The notes beneath the pieces were generated by a model. That model had not been told where the DNA came from. It made no database searches and saw only the letters and a list, made by a program, of their open reading frames with translations. Positions 45,878 to 59,277 of a stretch of DNA of 64,000 nt are shown here, one piece after another. A program made the translations under genes and the position numbers. Source of the DNA: Polytrichum commune (Eukaryota; Streptophyta; Polytrichopsida; Polytrichales; Polytrichaceae); the NCBI GenBank assembly GCA_950295325.1, contig OX485803.1:74477554-74541553 (forward strand), read 5' to 3'. Position 1 is the stretch's first letter, and every line of letters starts with the position of its first letter.

Positions 45878-48800
45878 TCACCGGCGATAGGATGCATATT
45901 GAGGGGAGTGTGAGCGATCTCGAGGATGACCACGGTATGGGGAATATCGAGGAGATCTCCCTCTGTCTCTGTCACGGCCACCTCCCTGATAAGGTGCATA
46001 CTCTGGTGAATGTCGCATGTTCCTCCCATCTCGGGAGTAGCTTCCACCTCCTCTGCCTCCACCACCTCCTCGTCGATTTGCTTGCATTGCTGCAATAACA
46101 AGGTAAGGGTTTCAGAACTTACAGCTTAGAAGTGGCTCAGATGCCACAAAGAAGTGGAGACACCCATGAACAAGCAGAAAAAACAGGGGTAGATATTAAT
46201 GTTCATGATGACAGCAGGGTCAAGTATGAACAGAGAAATCGACATACCTCTTACACCAAGGTATTCTCCAGGAGTAGGCGTCCTTGCTCGCTTGCGCTTT
46301 GCCTGCACATCCATCTCAATGTTTGCAATTAGAATCACACTCCACATGTAGGTTGAAACAATTAAAACACAGTTGGAGACCTTTCTGTAAGAAAACCAAT
46401 TACCATACACCAGGATATGTTATATGACATCACCGATGTAAGAAAGGTTTCAAGAACCACATATGTGTAAATCTAGTCAGAACCATACACAAGTGGCAAC
46501 CATGCTCTAGCAGAGGGTCAAACATGCGACTTACAGCCAATTCGAAAGTACCAAAGAAAACATTGGAAAAACAAGTAGCCCGGATGCAGCTAGTATCCAA
46601 AGAGCAATCGATGAGAACCAATAGGCGGCTCTGCCAAGCTGAACTTTTGCTCCCAAACTCAATACATGTCGAAGAATTAGGGTGGCGCTGGTCACAATTG
46701 GAATTTATCCTTGCACAAGACTGTGGAGAAGCCGAGCTAGGTTGACAGAAATAAATGTTATGGCCGTAGGAACATGGTTGCTCGAACACTCCAATCTCGT
46801 CAGACTACTCGAATTTGATTAGCGCCACATGCCTCTTGACAGTCGACTTGGGAGTTAGATCTCTACTTGGAAGGCAGAGGTCGAAGTCTCCATTGATTTG
46901 ATTTAGACTAGACTTTTGATTAGAGCCAATCTCTTCGTCGTGCCATCTCTGCCATTGATTTGGATTAGACTACTGACATTTGATTATTGCCAGTCGAGTC
47001 GTGCCAGCTGGTTAGGCAATTATGTGTTGGTCTCTAGTTCAGCTTCAAAGGCAGCTGAAGAAGAGAAGACGATACTCTAGGCCCTCACAAGTGGCAAGAC
47101 CTGCAGTAACTGAGATTCCGGTCTCCTGGAAAGAGCCAAGTGGTCGACTGGACCCAACGGAAGGCAGATACTTGCTATACTCGCCGTAGAAGAGACTAAA
47201 TGGGAAGGGAATTGTGGTAGCAGAATGAGGCCGTGATTCTGGATGACCAAGTGGTCAGAAGAGATACCATTAGCAAAGCCTGGGAGATCAAAAACTGCAC
47301 CAACAACATCCAAACCAATGAGAGTGGTTAACAAAACAGAACCCAAAAACACTGATTGACCACAAGCTTACTTTCTCGACAGTGATCATTCGCCCCTCAA
47401 GAGTTGAGCGGTTGAGGTACTTGATGCATCTCTCAGCATCATCCAGATGCTCCATTGTGACAAACCCAAAACCTCGAGACTCCCGTGTGCGAGGATCTAG
47501 CACTAGACGGCATTCCAGAACCTGTCACCAAACAAAAGCTCAACATTAACTCATTATTGTAGCAATACTTCCTTACTATCTTCATTCTACTTAATATTTG
47601 AATAGAAGTATAGAAGACTAGAAAAAATACTTAGTCCACACTCACTCAAACCTCCAAAAAAGGAGGTGACATACCTTTCCCTCTCTTGAAAAATGTTCCT
47701 GAAGATCTTTTTCATTAACTCGTGTAGACAAGCCGGTAACATAGAGATTGTTCCCTGGATTCAAGGCATCAGGTCCAAATCTCCCACCACCTCCTCCTCC
47801 ACTGGCAAAGGTAGCATACACAGAACCAATTCTATTAGCAACCACACTAGAAATCCTTCATTTGCTGAGACCATCGGGAAAAAAGAAAGGTCACACAGTT
47901 CTCAATCGGCAAAAAGATTAATTGCATGACCCAGAACAATTCTACTGAATGACTGACATAGGATCCAACAAAAAATATATACACAGGATATATTGGGAAA
48001 AGTAAGATAAAACTCTTGCTAAAAGTTGGAATTCTTTTCTATGATGACAAACTCAGAAAAAAAGTACACATACATAAAAATAAAAAAAGTGACCCTGATT
48101 AAGACCAACCCTGAAAGTAAGACCCCAGCAATCATGTGGACTAAAGTATGCAAACAAAACATACTTCAACAAAATTCAATTTCAAAGAGCCAAATGAGGA
48201 TCTTACCGACGAGGAGGAGTGCGAGATCTTGAGCGGTCAAGGCCATCAGTGAGTGGACCAGACTTTCCACTGTTGACATCAATACAAAAATTAGGGATGA
48301 ACCATATCAAGAGTACAATGCAATTATACAGACATGGACAGGTGGATCATAGTTGCAACAATTTGCAGACAAAAAACACACTTAGACACATATAGGAATG
48401 AAATAGACACTAAAGTCACTTACCGACGAGGAGGAGTCCTGGAGCGTGATCGATCGGGACCATCTAAAGGAGGACCAGCCTTGCCACTGAAATATCAACA
48501 GCAGTTTTCAAAAATTAGAATAAACCTATTAAACGCAAATACATGTTGAAGGCCATGACACCATTCCAATTAAGCACAACAAAGACTGTATTTGGCAACA
48601 GAAGAAAATGAGGGAAAACATACCGCCTAGGAGGACTCCGTGACCTTGAGCGCTCTGGCCTCTCCCTTTCTCTTGGAGAAGGTGAGCTGGAATATCTGGA
48701 ACAGATAAACAGATAGGTTAATAATCATCCACAACCAACAATCCAAGCAGTTGGCAACAGGAATAAGACACTCCGATTCTCAGGAGGGGTGAAACTAATG

Positions 48801-49485
48801 CCAATCGGGCCACACAATTTGTCAAGAGTATAGTAATGTTCAACTACAAAAGGATGCCCAAGACACACAGGTTGCGGTTAACAGATAGACAAGGCACTAT
48901 AGGAAAGTACATGGGTAAATATTGACCAATTGGAAGTTGTTGTGTAAAATATTTTTCGGGTAAAACACATAGCACCATTATTTTTTAAACGGTGACATCC
49001 AGAATTGCACAAAACCTCACCTGTCTCTATGGCGCGGAGGAGGAGTGTCACCCTGCAGAAGTACAAACATTAAAATCGCTGAGTTAGTTGAGAACCAAAT
49101 AAAGGAAACAAAAAGCTTGAGTTACCTGTAGAAAGGCCCGACTATTGTCTTCATTAAAAATTATACCTACTGCAAAGGTCAAGCAAGCCAAAAGACGTAC
49201 ATTGCAACAGACGAAGAGACACGAAATTATTGTACATGAAAACATAACAGTAGGAAACTCTACACGAAACCCTAGGACTCCACAAAAAGTCTAGGCGGAC
49301 CACAAATACGAACAAACTTGCCACTACCTCTATGCTCGTAAGAAACAACAAAAAGGAAACCTAATACCCGCAGCACATAATACACTGTGAGAAAGAAAGA
49401 AAAAACGGCCGTTCCTGCTTACAAATACGCCCTATCAACAACAGGAAGAACAACAATAAAGAGGAAACACAAGCACACATACCAT
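45878..49485 (-). CDS. SR45a/transformer-2-like splicing factor (RS-RRM-RS/RGG)
   Basis: Nine coding exons give 258 aa with perfect phase agreement: 49485-49483 (ATG only), 49052-49021, 48695-48624, 48486-48424, 48269-48207, 47801-47675, 47521-47372, 46302-46248 and 46089-45878. Residues 2-78 are an Arg/Ser/Pro arm (SPREREPERSRSRSPPRR type). The single RRM has RNP2 LYVTGL (97-102) and RNP1 RGFGFVTM (136-143). A linker, AKRKRARTPTPGEYLGV, is typical of Tra2-type proteins, and the tail is Gly-rich and then Arg/Asp/Ser/Tyr-rich. Such proteins bind GAA-rich exon enhancers and recruit the spliceosome in the nucleus; the plant genes are themselves alternatively spliced and stress-responsive. Two neighbouring exons are 63-bp duplicates. 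The start is the ATG that ends the first exon, ACCATG|GTATGT. Confidence 0.9.
48207..48486 (-). repeat. Tandemly duplicated 63-bp coding exon pair in the SR45a-like gene
   Basis: Exons 48486-48424 and 48269-48207 have identical length and identical phase (2-2) and encode GKAGPPLDGPDRSRSRTPPR and GKSGPLTDGLDRSRSRTPPR. Either can be skipped without changing the frame. Confidence 0.85.
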
Positions 49486-49834
49486 GGTGAATGTCCTTTT
49501 GTTGCAAAGAGTTGTTGTCGGTACACGAAGCGCTCTCTGGACAGAGAACAACGGCAGCAGGAAGGTTTCCGCCGCCTTTGGCTTCACGAGAGTTAAAAAG
49601 GCACGAAAGCTCGTGCTGTGCAGACCGATCTCCACGTAAAGGATTTGGAAGCACTCGTCACGGAAGCGCTGCAAAGATGTCTGGAGGGATGCGGTGTGAA
49701 GACGACGAAAGAAGCGGCAAAAACGAGCCTCAAAGTCGGACGAGGAAGACAAAGATGGGGGGAGATAGAGAAGAGAGAGCAGGTAAGACGCAGAGAGGGG
49801 TCAAGGGTTAGGGCAGAACAGGGGGAGCGGAGTG

Positions 49835-49860
49835 GGGCCGGGCCGGGCCGGGCCGGGTGT
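49835..49860. promoter_or_regulatory. GGGCC tandem repeat upstream of the SR45a-like gene
   Basis: Five GGGCC-type units in a row, then GGGTGTCTCGGGATGGGACC. GGGCC words resemble TCP/site-II promoter elements of plant housekeeping genes. The purine-rich stretch 49740-49810 would be the pyrimidine-rich leader of the leftward transcript. Its role is inferred. Confidence 0.35.
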
Positions 49861-49976
49861 CTCGGGATGGGACCCGGTCCATATTTTACGTGGTGGTCAA
49901 GTTTGCACCAATTCAACTTTCATGGTGGTCAAATCTTAGGTATTCAAGTTGACACAACAATGCCACGATGGGAATG

Positions 49977-52900
49977 AAAGATCTACTTTGTGTGCAACTT
50001 CATTGCACGTCGATGACTTTGGGGAATTTCCATCATGGAATGGGTGTTGTTTATCAAGGTCATTGTTGAACTTGATGTATTTGGGGATGAACATGCGACC
50101 AATCGCTTTGAATGTACCATACCCTATTGCTAAGGTCCATGTCCACTTGACCTTAAGTCTGATGTTTTTAGGGTCAAGTTCATTTTTACTGAAGGTGCGT
50201 TCACACCCACGTCCTTGTTTGGTGTCAAACCTGCGCGGTAGTCGAGGTGATAGGCTTTAAAATGAAAAGATACATGTATGTATTGTCGGTGATGTATGGA
50301 CTTTTGGGAAAGGTGTCAGCTTCTATCCCATACCCTATTTGGCAAATCCCCCACCCAGCTCTGTCCGTCATCAAGTTGGCTCCACTTTTAGCTATGGTTG
50401 CCTTGGAGCTTTCATTACGTGAAAACATGCCTCCTCCTCTTGGATACACTGGAGACATCATGATTATTCAAACTAAAAGCATGTGAGATGTTCAATTCAT
50501 TTTAGGATGTCAATAATTGAAGTCATGTTAGTATGCATGTTCAAGGCGATTCGAACAATTGCAAAGCTAGCTTTGTAATATGGGGGCATTTCTACCAAAA
50601 ATGAAGATGACACCTATTCATTAAGTTTAATGAACTACATGCATTATAACGATTCTTAGTTCTCTTTATTTATGATGCCAACACGTGCTTCTTTGATAAC
50701 AATTACCTACTATGCAAATGATTGTAAAAGCTTCCCTATTCCATCATAAGCTCATTGAGGTCTTTTTTTCTTTCCTTTTTATCGCGCTAAGTTACCTAGT
50801 TCCTTTGCATGTCAATGATATATGGAATCTAAATATTGGGTTATGTATTCATATATGGACAAAATGGAGATGGGTCTAACATCAAGAAAACATGGTAAAA
50901 GTGCGGGAAGAAGGAGACAATATCGAAAGAGGAAATAAAGAGACATGAATTGATTGTTGTAAGGTAATCAAAACATGGGGGAACAAGTTTGGTTGTGTAG
51001 CTCAAATTTTTGGTGGTGGTATATTTCAGGCCTCACAATTGTAGTTAAATTTATATTACTTCATTCATGAGTTATGCTCGTACCTAGTCAAATACTTGGT
51101 ACCACTTTGCCACGATTTTTCAATGGAAACAATAATTATCTATATCAATATTAGTATTTGTTGCATAATGACTTTGCCATAATAAAACACTTGTGAGAAA
51201 TCACAGTCCTTGTGATGGATTATGGCAAGTAAATATTAAATTCACCTTACATGTGGACATGATTTGAGCATCAACAATCGTTCCAGTGATGAATCTCATT
51301 AGGAATTAATCATTGGTAATGCGCATCATAGCAAATGCCTAGTTGATGTGTGATTAAACAAAAAGGCTTGACCATTGAGCCCAAAACGACTATCAATCTT
51401 TGAGCATGATTTCCTCAATTATCGTGTTTTTTTGTGATCATTTTAAAAAGTACACATAAAATTAGAGGATTTTAGGCAATCTTGATCTTATTTGTACGAT
51501 TTTATGTCTCATTGAAATTGAAGGGGAAAGGGGCCAAGTCACACATGCCAGTATATGAGGTCATTGCCATATGAATCCTTAAAGTCAAATTATACTTATA
51601 AATTGGATTTGTGAAACTCAAGCATATTACGGTACATTATAATTGCACGATGTGGTTTTAAAAAGAATCTTTTAGTGACATTATATTCTTGTAAAGGTCA
51701 TGTTTTTAGTGAATTTTCTTAAATGCTCACCGAATAAATTTAGCAAGTTCTTATTGAGTTGCCAAGAATTCATTTTAGACCACGATTGTACTATCATAGT
51801 GTTCAAATATCTTCACAAGAGTTATTAATCAAAATTATAAGCAAATTTTGACTTCAAGAATTCATTAGGTGATGATATAATATATGCATGGTGGTTGTTG
51901 ACTCTCCTCTCCCTTCACTTTAAATGGGTTAAAAAATCATACAAGTAAGTTCAAAAGTTCCAAAGGAATCTATTTGATCAATTTTGTGTCCATCTAAAAA
52001 CAATCACAAGAGAGACATTTTGAGGAGATTTATACTCAAAATATGGCATCTGTATTAGACTAATTGATCAAGTATTTTTGTTGGTGTTATAAGCTAATTA
52101 AAAAAGACTTCATGGTCTCAAAATGCTTTTCACATGTATTAAATTTGTGAAGATTAATTCTATGCCATGTTGTGCAAATTTATTGTCGCGCACCTCTCCA
52201 TGAGGAGTGCCTATAACACCATGGGCACAAGGGGGACCCCAGAGTGACACCCGGGACTTGTGACGCCATAGGTGAGAGTGCCCAAGTGATCATAGTGTGC
52301 GTGAGCGCCCTAGGCATTGAGAATGCCTCCCACCCATGGAGACTAGGAGTCACGAGGGTAAGGCCATGAGCATCGAGTAGCTTATGGCGTCTGGATTCTA
52401 GAATGCTCAAGAACTCCCCAATCGGAGGTGTGAGCTAGGAGATATGGGAATTTGAATTGGGCGCTGCCTAGGGACATCGCCCTGGGACAGCAATGACCTG
52501 GGAGTGGTGCCCGAGACTGCCTAGGTTAGAACAGCCATAACTTCCTCAATACTTGCTTGAATGGGGCAAGTGAGGAGTCTATTGGCATTTACACAAAGAG
52601 TAGATGTAGATGGAGTGGCCCCTGAAATAGGGACCGGAGTTTCTATCTATCTATCTAGATGGAGTGGTTGTTTGATAGAAGCAGAGATCACACAACAAAG
52701 TTATGGAGGTCTGAAGCTGTTGGGGGCTTCCAACCCCATCGGCTAAAGGAAAATATCTACTTGGCCCCAACTCTTAGGAGAGAGACAAAAGGTTTCTTGA
52801 CGGTGGGGTAGGGGCCTTCCCCAAAGTCCTAGAGGCTTATATGGGTGAGGCGGCATTGCCGACTGACCCCACCCGAAGCATACTTGGCAACTATGCTTCG

Positions 52901-53360
52901 GGTTGTTGTAGTGTTGCTACGGCAACGCAATGATCATCTCAAGAGTGGACTTTCATGCATGGAGGTCCACATATAGCCATTGGCTACCTATTAAGGGGAG
53001 AATCCCGAAGGCATGTGTAGGACTGTTTGGTGACCAAGCCATGAGCTTGAAGGACCGCGGTATGGGGAGCTAACCATGCCTGTGTGTGGGATGTGCATGT
53101 AAGCGCCCACGACACTTGCTAGAGTTGGTAATCGGTCAAGATAAGTTAAGGGGCATTAGCAAGGGTTGCGATATTTATTGTTCACTAATCCTTTATAAAT
53201 TGAACTTTCTAAAATATAAAAAAAAACAACCTCAATGACTCATTTTAAATAATGGATAGTATGTTGTGTATATTTGCATGAGATAATTGTACTTCATACA
53301 TGCATATAAGGCAACATACGTTTCCTTGCTCAGGTGTAAAATTGGCTACAAATCGCCTAA
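49977..53360. other. No gene recognised
   Basis: Mostly AT-rich sequence with short frames. A less AT-rich stretch, 52180-53160, with GTGAGGCGGCATTGCCGACT and a CCCGAAGCATA..TATGCTTCGGG inverted word near 52870-52910, looks like a decayed element related to the repeat at 35228-36170. Confidence 0.45.
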
Positions 53361-54300
53361 ATATGGAAGTGAACAAACAAGTGTATGTCTCTAGAGTATC
53401 AATAAGTTTTCATAATCATATTCCTATGGATTAATCGTAGTACCTTTACAAATTTGGCTATTTACAATTGAACAAGTGTTATACAATTTTAAGATTCAAC
53501 AATCCCATATTTAAAGGAAAACTCATATTTTCCATATTAATTTTTGAGATTTAAAAAACACAAATTCCAAATGTTTGGTTTTTCTAATAGTTTAAATAGT
53601 TTAAGCAATGCCGAAGTGGTAAAGGTACTACAGTATTGCATGACCGGAAATTCTTGTGGTTTGAAAGAGAGCAATGCAAAGTGCAAACTGCAGAGTGGCG
53701 TATTATGGGAGAGAATCGACCACCAAAGAATGCAAAGTGAACAACACAAGTAGGTATGTTTCCGAAGTATCGATAAGTTTTCCATTTCATGATCACATTG
53801 CTACAAATCATTATCTGAAAGGACACACGCATGATTTGAAGGAGAACAATGCAAATGGGTGAATTACAACGCATAATTGGCTGCAAACATTCAAACGCTG
53901 AAGTCAACCAAAGAAGAATGCAAGTGAACAAACAAGTATGTGTTTCCAAAGTATCCATAAGTTCCCATCATCATTTACCCATGGATCATTACATGACACC
54001 AAATTCTTGTAGTTCAAAAAGAGAGCAATGCAGAGTGCAGAGCGGCGGTTTATGGCAGAGAATCGACCATTGAAGAATGCAAAATGAGAACAACACAAGT
54101 AGGCATGTTCCCAAAGTATCGATAAGTTTTCCATTTCATGATCACATTGCTACAAATTATTATTTGAAAGGACACACACATGATTTGGAAGAGAACAATG
54201 CAAATGGGTGGATTACGACGCATAGTCGGCTGCGAACATGCAACCGCCGAAGAAGAATGCAAGTGAACAAGCAAGTGCGTGTTTCCAAAATATCGATAAG
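53361..54300 (+). repeat. Tandem duplications upstream of the Josephin-like gene (349-bp unit)
   Basis: ACAACACAAGTAGG, AAGTATCGATAAGTTTTCC, ATGATCACATTGCTACAAAT, AGAGAACAATGCAAATGGGT recur at 53741 and 54090, a spacing of 349 bp. Inside each unit a half-copy (GAACAAACAAGTATGTGTTTC, near 53931 and 54260) gives a sub-period of about 170-190 bp. An older copy starts at 53361. Confidence 0.7.
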
Positions 54301-54649
54301 TTTCCATCATGCTACGAATCATTATTATATGCTACGAATAAGAGCGGATTACGTTGCAGAATCGGGTGCGAACATGCAACCGCCGGAGACCGCCGAGGAA
54401 TGCAATTTGGCGAACACACAAGTGTGTCTGTAGAGAGTACAATCATCATCGAAAGGAAGAAAGAGAGGGAACTCTGGTGCTTCGAACTACTTCGGAGAGT
54501 GTGCAACAATAGTAAGTCTGTGTGCAGACTTGGGAGTACGATGATGATCGACAGGAAGAGAGAGAGGGAACTCTCGTGCCTCGGAAGACTTGGGAGAGTG
54601 TGACGAAACAGAAGAGAAGAAGGAAGGGAAGGCAGTCGGCGAGCATGGC

Positions 54650-57600
54650 ATGGCGCCGCGAGCCGCTCGCCTCCGTCGTACACAGAGCGCAGGCAGCACC
54701 TCCTCGTCCACTGCCACCACCTCCTCCTCCGAGCCCGGCGACCCGCACGACCCTCCGGTGAAGCCTCATCACGGCCATGGCCGAAGCATCCCCGACCAGA
54801 GCTTGATCCACATCATCGTCACGTCCAGAGTGCTCAAGTACGCACTGGCCGCGGGCGGGCTCACAATTCTCCTCCTCATCTTCGCTGCGACGTGGAAGCA
54901 GGAGGCACCGGGCGGGTGTCACATGTGCATGCACGGGGACGGGCTGGTGCACGAGGCCCCGTTGTTTGATGACCCAGAGGATGTGGACGACGAGCTTGAG
55001 GACGGCCACGGAGGTCCCTTGCGGAGCATTCGAACCAATCGCGGGCATCGGCAAGTGTGTCCACGGCTGTACCATGAGCGGCAGCAGTCGCGGCTCGACC
55101 TCCTGCATTCCTTCAATAATCTCTTACAGGTCGGTGTTTCTTTCGTTGTTACTCTCGATCGTTCGCTCTCTTGCTCTGCCTTAACCGCCTCGTCGTTGGC
55201 TAGGATTTGGTCGATAGCGTAGGTTAATTATATTATCTCGGAGAGATTGTGTTCTTGGATTGGGATAGCTTCTGAGGTATTTGTTGTCGTGGAAGCAATG
55301 GACTGAAGTGCATGTTGTACATGAGCTCGTGGCGCTCGAAATTGGCGCTTTGAGAAATTTTTGAATCTGGTCGTCAATAGCAAGTGAGGAACGTCTGAAG
55401 CCAGTAGCACAAAGGCCATGATGCCTTAACCGCCTCGTTGTTGGCTAGGGTTCGATCGATAGCGTCGGGTAATGAACTCGAAGTTGTTGTGTTCTTTGAT
55501 CGGGATAGCTTGTGAGAAGCTTTATTGTCATGGGAAGAATGGACTACCTGGGCTATCTTGATAAACTTACATAAGTCTCATCACTGCGGAATGATCACAT
55601 GTTTTAAGGTTACGTTGCCAATGGGATGATTTACGTGCCCGGCAACATACATACCTTTGAAAAAATTCAATCCGCGAAAATCTGCATACAGACACAGTTT
55701 GAAATACCTGTTGACCTGTTGATGGCATAAGAAACTTTACACTAGTACCCCTCTCCCATACCAGAAATATTTAGCAAAAGGAACAAAAACAATGGATCCA
55801 TGTCATGACAAAAGTGAGGTTTTCCCAGCCAGATGGCTCAAGTGCACATAAAGTGCACAGGAGACGTCCTCTTGAAGAAGGTTACTCTATTAAACGTGCG
55901 CATACAACCGCCTTTCATTCCTCAAGCATCGACTACATGTTGCGGTGACTAACCCACGGTTCAAATTTCACCTGCAAGTGGCGCTTCTTCCCATACTTTA
56001 CATGGTTATACGAAGATTGTAGTTTCGTCGATTGAGACGGTTCTGGAATTTGTTGTCGTGAAAAGAATGGACTGAACTGCACGTTGCACACGCGCTCATG
56101 TACTTCGAATTTGGCGCTTCGAGAATTTCAGCACAAAGGCCACAGTGGTTCTTCAAAACCCTTGCATTGCATGGTTTCTAATATGCTCAGTAACCGGCGA
56201 TGGATGTCGAATTTCTGAACCCTAACTACCTGCGCTATCTTAGTAAAGTTACACAAATTTCATCACTGCCGATGATCACATGTTGTAAGGTTTTATAGCC
56301 AACGGTTTGATTACACACCTGCAACATACACACCCTTGGACTTACCCGATCCTTGAAATTGTGCATACAGGCATAGTTTGGGATTCAAAACTTGCACTAG
56401 TACCCCTCTCCCATGCCAAAAATATTGAGCAATAGGAATCAAAACAAGGGATTCATGTCATGACAAAAGTGAAGTATTCCACGGCCGCATTGCTCAAGTG
56501 CACCCTTGTGATTGCACGAGTGCGGAGGAGGATTCTTATTGAAGAAGGTTGCTCTTCTTTATGTGTGGTGACTGACCTACTTGGCAGCCGCCTTCCATTC
56601 TCAACCACCTTCGTATTGCAGTGACTAACCTACGCTGGAGTTATTTTCGCTGATCTTTACAAGTAACTATGCGCATGTGACAATCCATAGCAGATTATGT
56701 TTTCTCTGCTTTTGCTGGCCCCTATGGCAATATAGTTACTGTCTGGATTACAGAATCTGGATAACTTCTATCACTTGCTATGCTTTTCAAACTGAAAGAT
56801 GATCAACATCTTGTGATCATTTTTAAAGCATAATTGACATGAGAGTTATTCATGCATATAAAATGAGCCGGTCTCGAGGCTATTCTAAGGGGACAGAATG
56901 GTGCTGCAACAGAGATACTGTGACGACATTGTCATCAAGGAAAGTGCAAAAACCTAATTACCATCGCACTTCGGAAATGCAAAAACTCGTCACATTTGCC
57001 CTCATGGTGAATTTCACATTAATGACAGTATGTTTCCATGTTGCGATCCTGGTAGGGGGGTTACTGACCATGGTTTTCAAGGAATTGCCGGTTTGAAGGT
57101 TGACGTCCTAGACCAATGGATAATCCATGAAAGAGGACACCGTCTTTACATAGTGCTGCTTAAATCCATGTCTTGTTATTCATAACTTCCAGATGTCTTA
57201 TATCGATGAGATAATGTTTTTGCATACATTCTGCCACACCCTTAAGTTCGCTTGCACATGTGGGCTCAGAGAGGAGGTGTCACTGAATCGCAAAAGATGA
57301 TATCGACCCAAAGGACCCTGTCAATCGTCTCCACAAAATGCACTTCTATTACATAAAGAAAGGAAAGGACCAGGAAAGGTCACAAAAGTGGCCCCAAACC
57401 AGGCACCATTATCTGGTTGATGAAAGTTCAAGAAACTGAAAGTTTTAGGACCACTTCAAACACAAGCCAAGGTCCGTGACCATGTGATTTCGAGGGTCTG
57501 AAGCAAATTCCAGCATATCATGTTGGAATTAAGGGTCTTAGATAATTAGTGTGCTCTTGGAGGTGGACCTGACGCAAATTCTAGTAGATCATGAAATAAA

Positions 57601-59277
57601 TATCCATATTTTGCCATATAGGAATCCATGTAGATTTTTCATCCAAGATAATTTCTTTGAGCCGTTAGACCTTCACCTTCTAGTGTGAAGTGAACTTGAA
57701 CAGTCTCGGCCTTTCCGATCAATGAGAGTTCTTAGAATGCAATGGCCACATGCCTTCAATCTCGTGTGTGAAGTGGCCCTCAACACTATGAAATAAGTCA
57801 TTCCCAAGATTTGAGATTTGCACATGGGGCTCCACTCCCTTGTGGAGAGAGGAATTATTGCATATGAGTGTATCTCCATCTATCCAACATAAAAGCTTGA
57901 CCCCATGTAGGTTTGTAGGCGATTCATCTTAAATGACTTGGGCTAAAGCAATTCGGGGTCTTTAAAGCTAATCCTAGTGTCAACTAAATTATAAATTGTA
58001 ACCTCTAGACTACATACTATTTCATGGTTTTTGTGATGAATAATGAGGCATGTTCATATGCAATAATTCACTCTCTCCATTTGTAGAGATATGAAGCACC
58101 TAAGATAAAGGGGTATTTTCGAGGGGGACATGAAATAATGCATACACTTATGGGATATTTTGCATGTTTGGTGAATATTTTTGAAATATTCAATAAATTC
58201 TCAAAATGAAAATTCGAAACCCTAATTTTTATTTTTCCCCTAGTTTTTACTTTGTAACATGAAATGGGACCCTATCTTTAGTCACACTGCATTTTTCTGG
58301 TAGAACACATGTGATCTCCCCTTGGATATATAGAATATATTGGCCAAAGGTGGCACAAATTAACCAAATGTTTGTACTGTTTGACATGTAGGAAACCTGG
58401 GAGACAGGCTGATCTGCTTATGTGCTTGGCATGTTTTTCATGATAATCAGAATTATATGGTAGACCATTCAGGAAAGACAGGAGGATTAAATTACACAAT
58501 TGCCATGTTAAGCATTCTCAATTCAGTAAATAGTCTCAATTTTTGACATTTCATTCCAGATCTCAAGTCGAGCACTTTGCACTTAGGCTGTTTTGATCTG
58601 TGTCAAGCAAATCATACATTCAAATTATTCATGACATTACAGGAATGTCTGCCTCAACCGTTAAGTACTTTCAGATGCAATGAATGTGTCAGTCTTTCCA
58701 AACACTCAAACCCCATTGTAAAGATGTAAACATCATTAGGCAGTCACTGTAAATCTGAACATAATTTTACTTGTTACAGGGTGACAATGGGTTCACAAAA
58801 GAGGAGATGGATGCCCTAGCTGATGGGCTGGAGGAGCCAACAAGGGTCATGCCATCTGTCTTTAAGAAGCATTACAACATTTTCACTGGAAATTATGATT
58901 TGCAAGTCCTGATGGCTGCCGCGGCATCACGAGGTAAGGATATTGTGATCAGCACTCGAGAAAATTACATGGACACACTTGACATTGCTCGCTATCGTGA
59001 CCGCATCATCGGCCTGATAGTACATGTGCGAAGGAGGACGTGGGTTGCATTAAAACGTATCGAAGGATTCTGGTACAACTTAGACAGCACAAATGGTACC
59101 CCGTTGCTGTTTTGTGAGGGTGAGAAGGACATGCTAAAGTTTTTAAATTGGATTCTGCACGACGATGGTGAGGTAGTTACCATACTCAACCCAGCTCTTC
59201 CAGAGCCTCCTGTAGTTCTTGCTGAGAAAAGACATTTCACCACTAAACTTCGGGACTGGAGGGACAACTGGTTTTAG
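54650..59277 (+). CDS. Membrane-anchored Josephin-like protein, catalytic Cys and His absent
   Basis: Two exons, 54650-55129 and 58780-59277, join in phase 0 (TTACAG|GTCGGT, TTACAG|GGTGAC) across a 3650-bp intron, giving 325 aa. An in-frame ATG at 54590 would add 20 residues; I prefer 54650. Residues 1-50 are Ser/Thr/Pro-rich, residues about 61-82 form one membrane segment, 104-120 are acidic, and from 140 a Josephin domain follows: YHERQQSRLDLLHSFNNLLQ, then FTKEEMDALA, NIFTGNYDLQVL and TWVALKRIEGFWYNLDS. In active Josephins the first block has Cys before LLH or AQH and a later His-Trp. Here Asp150 and Thr247 replace Cys and His, while the Asn at 260 is kept. Josephins are deubiquitinases (ataxin-3, JOSL); this one is predicted inactive and may bind ubiquitin or a partner at a membrane. 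Both replacements need more than one base change from the Cys codon (GAC versus TGY). Confidence 0.82.
55268..56640 (+). repeat. Large tandem duplication in the Josephin-like gene's intron
   Basis: TTTGTTGTCGTGGAAGCAATG, CATGTTGTACATGAGCTCGT, then ATGATCACATGTTTTAAGG, then AGTACCCCTCTCCCATACCA occur again in order from about 56048 to 56410 with small changes; the offset falls from about 775 to 650 bp. A shorter repeat, TTAACCGCCTCGTCGTTGGC, occurs at 55180 and 55426. Confidence 0.65.
57445..57783. repeat. Inverted-repeat element family F2, copy 2
   Basis: Left GGACCACTTCAAACACAAGC and right GTGTGTGAAGTGGCCCTCA are inverted and match the ends of the copy at 7697-8205. Lies in the Josephin-like gene's intron. 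Similarity continues beyond the right end (AGCTTGACCCCATGTAGG compared with AACTTGACCTCCATAAAT near 8228). Confidence 0.55.
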
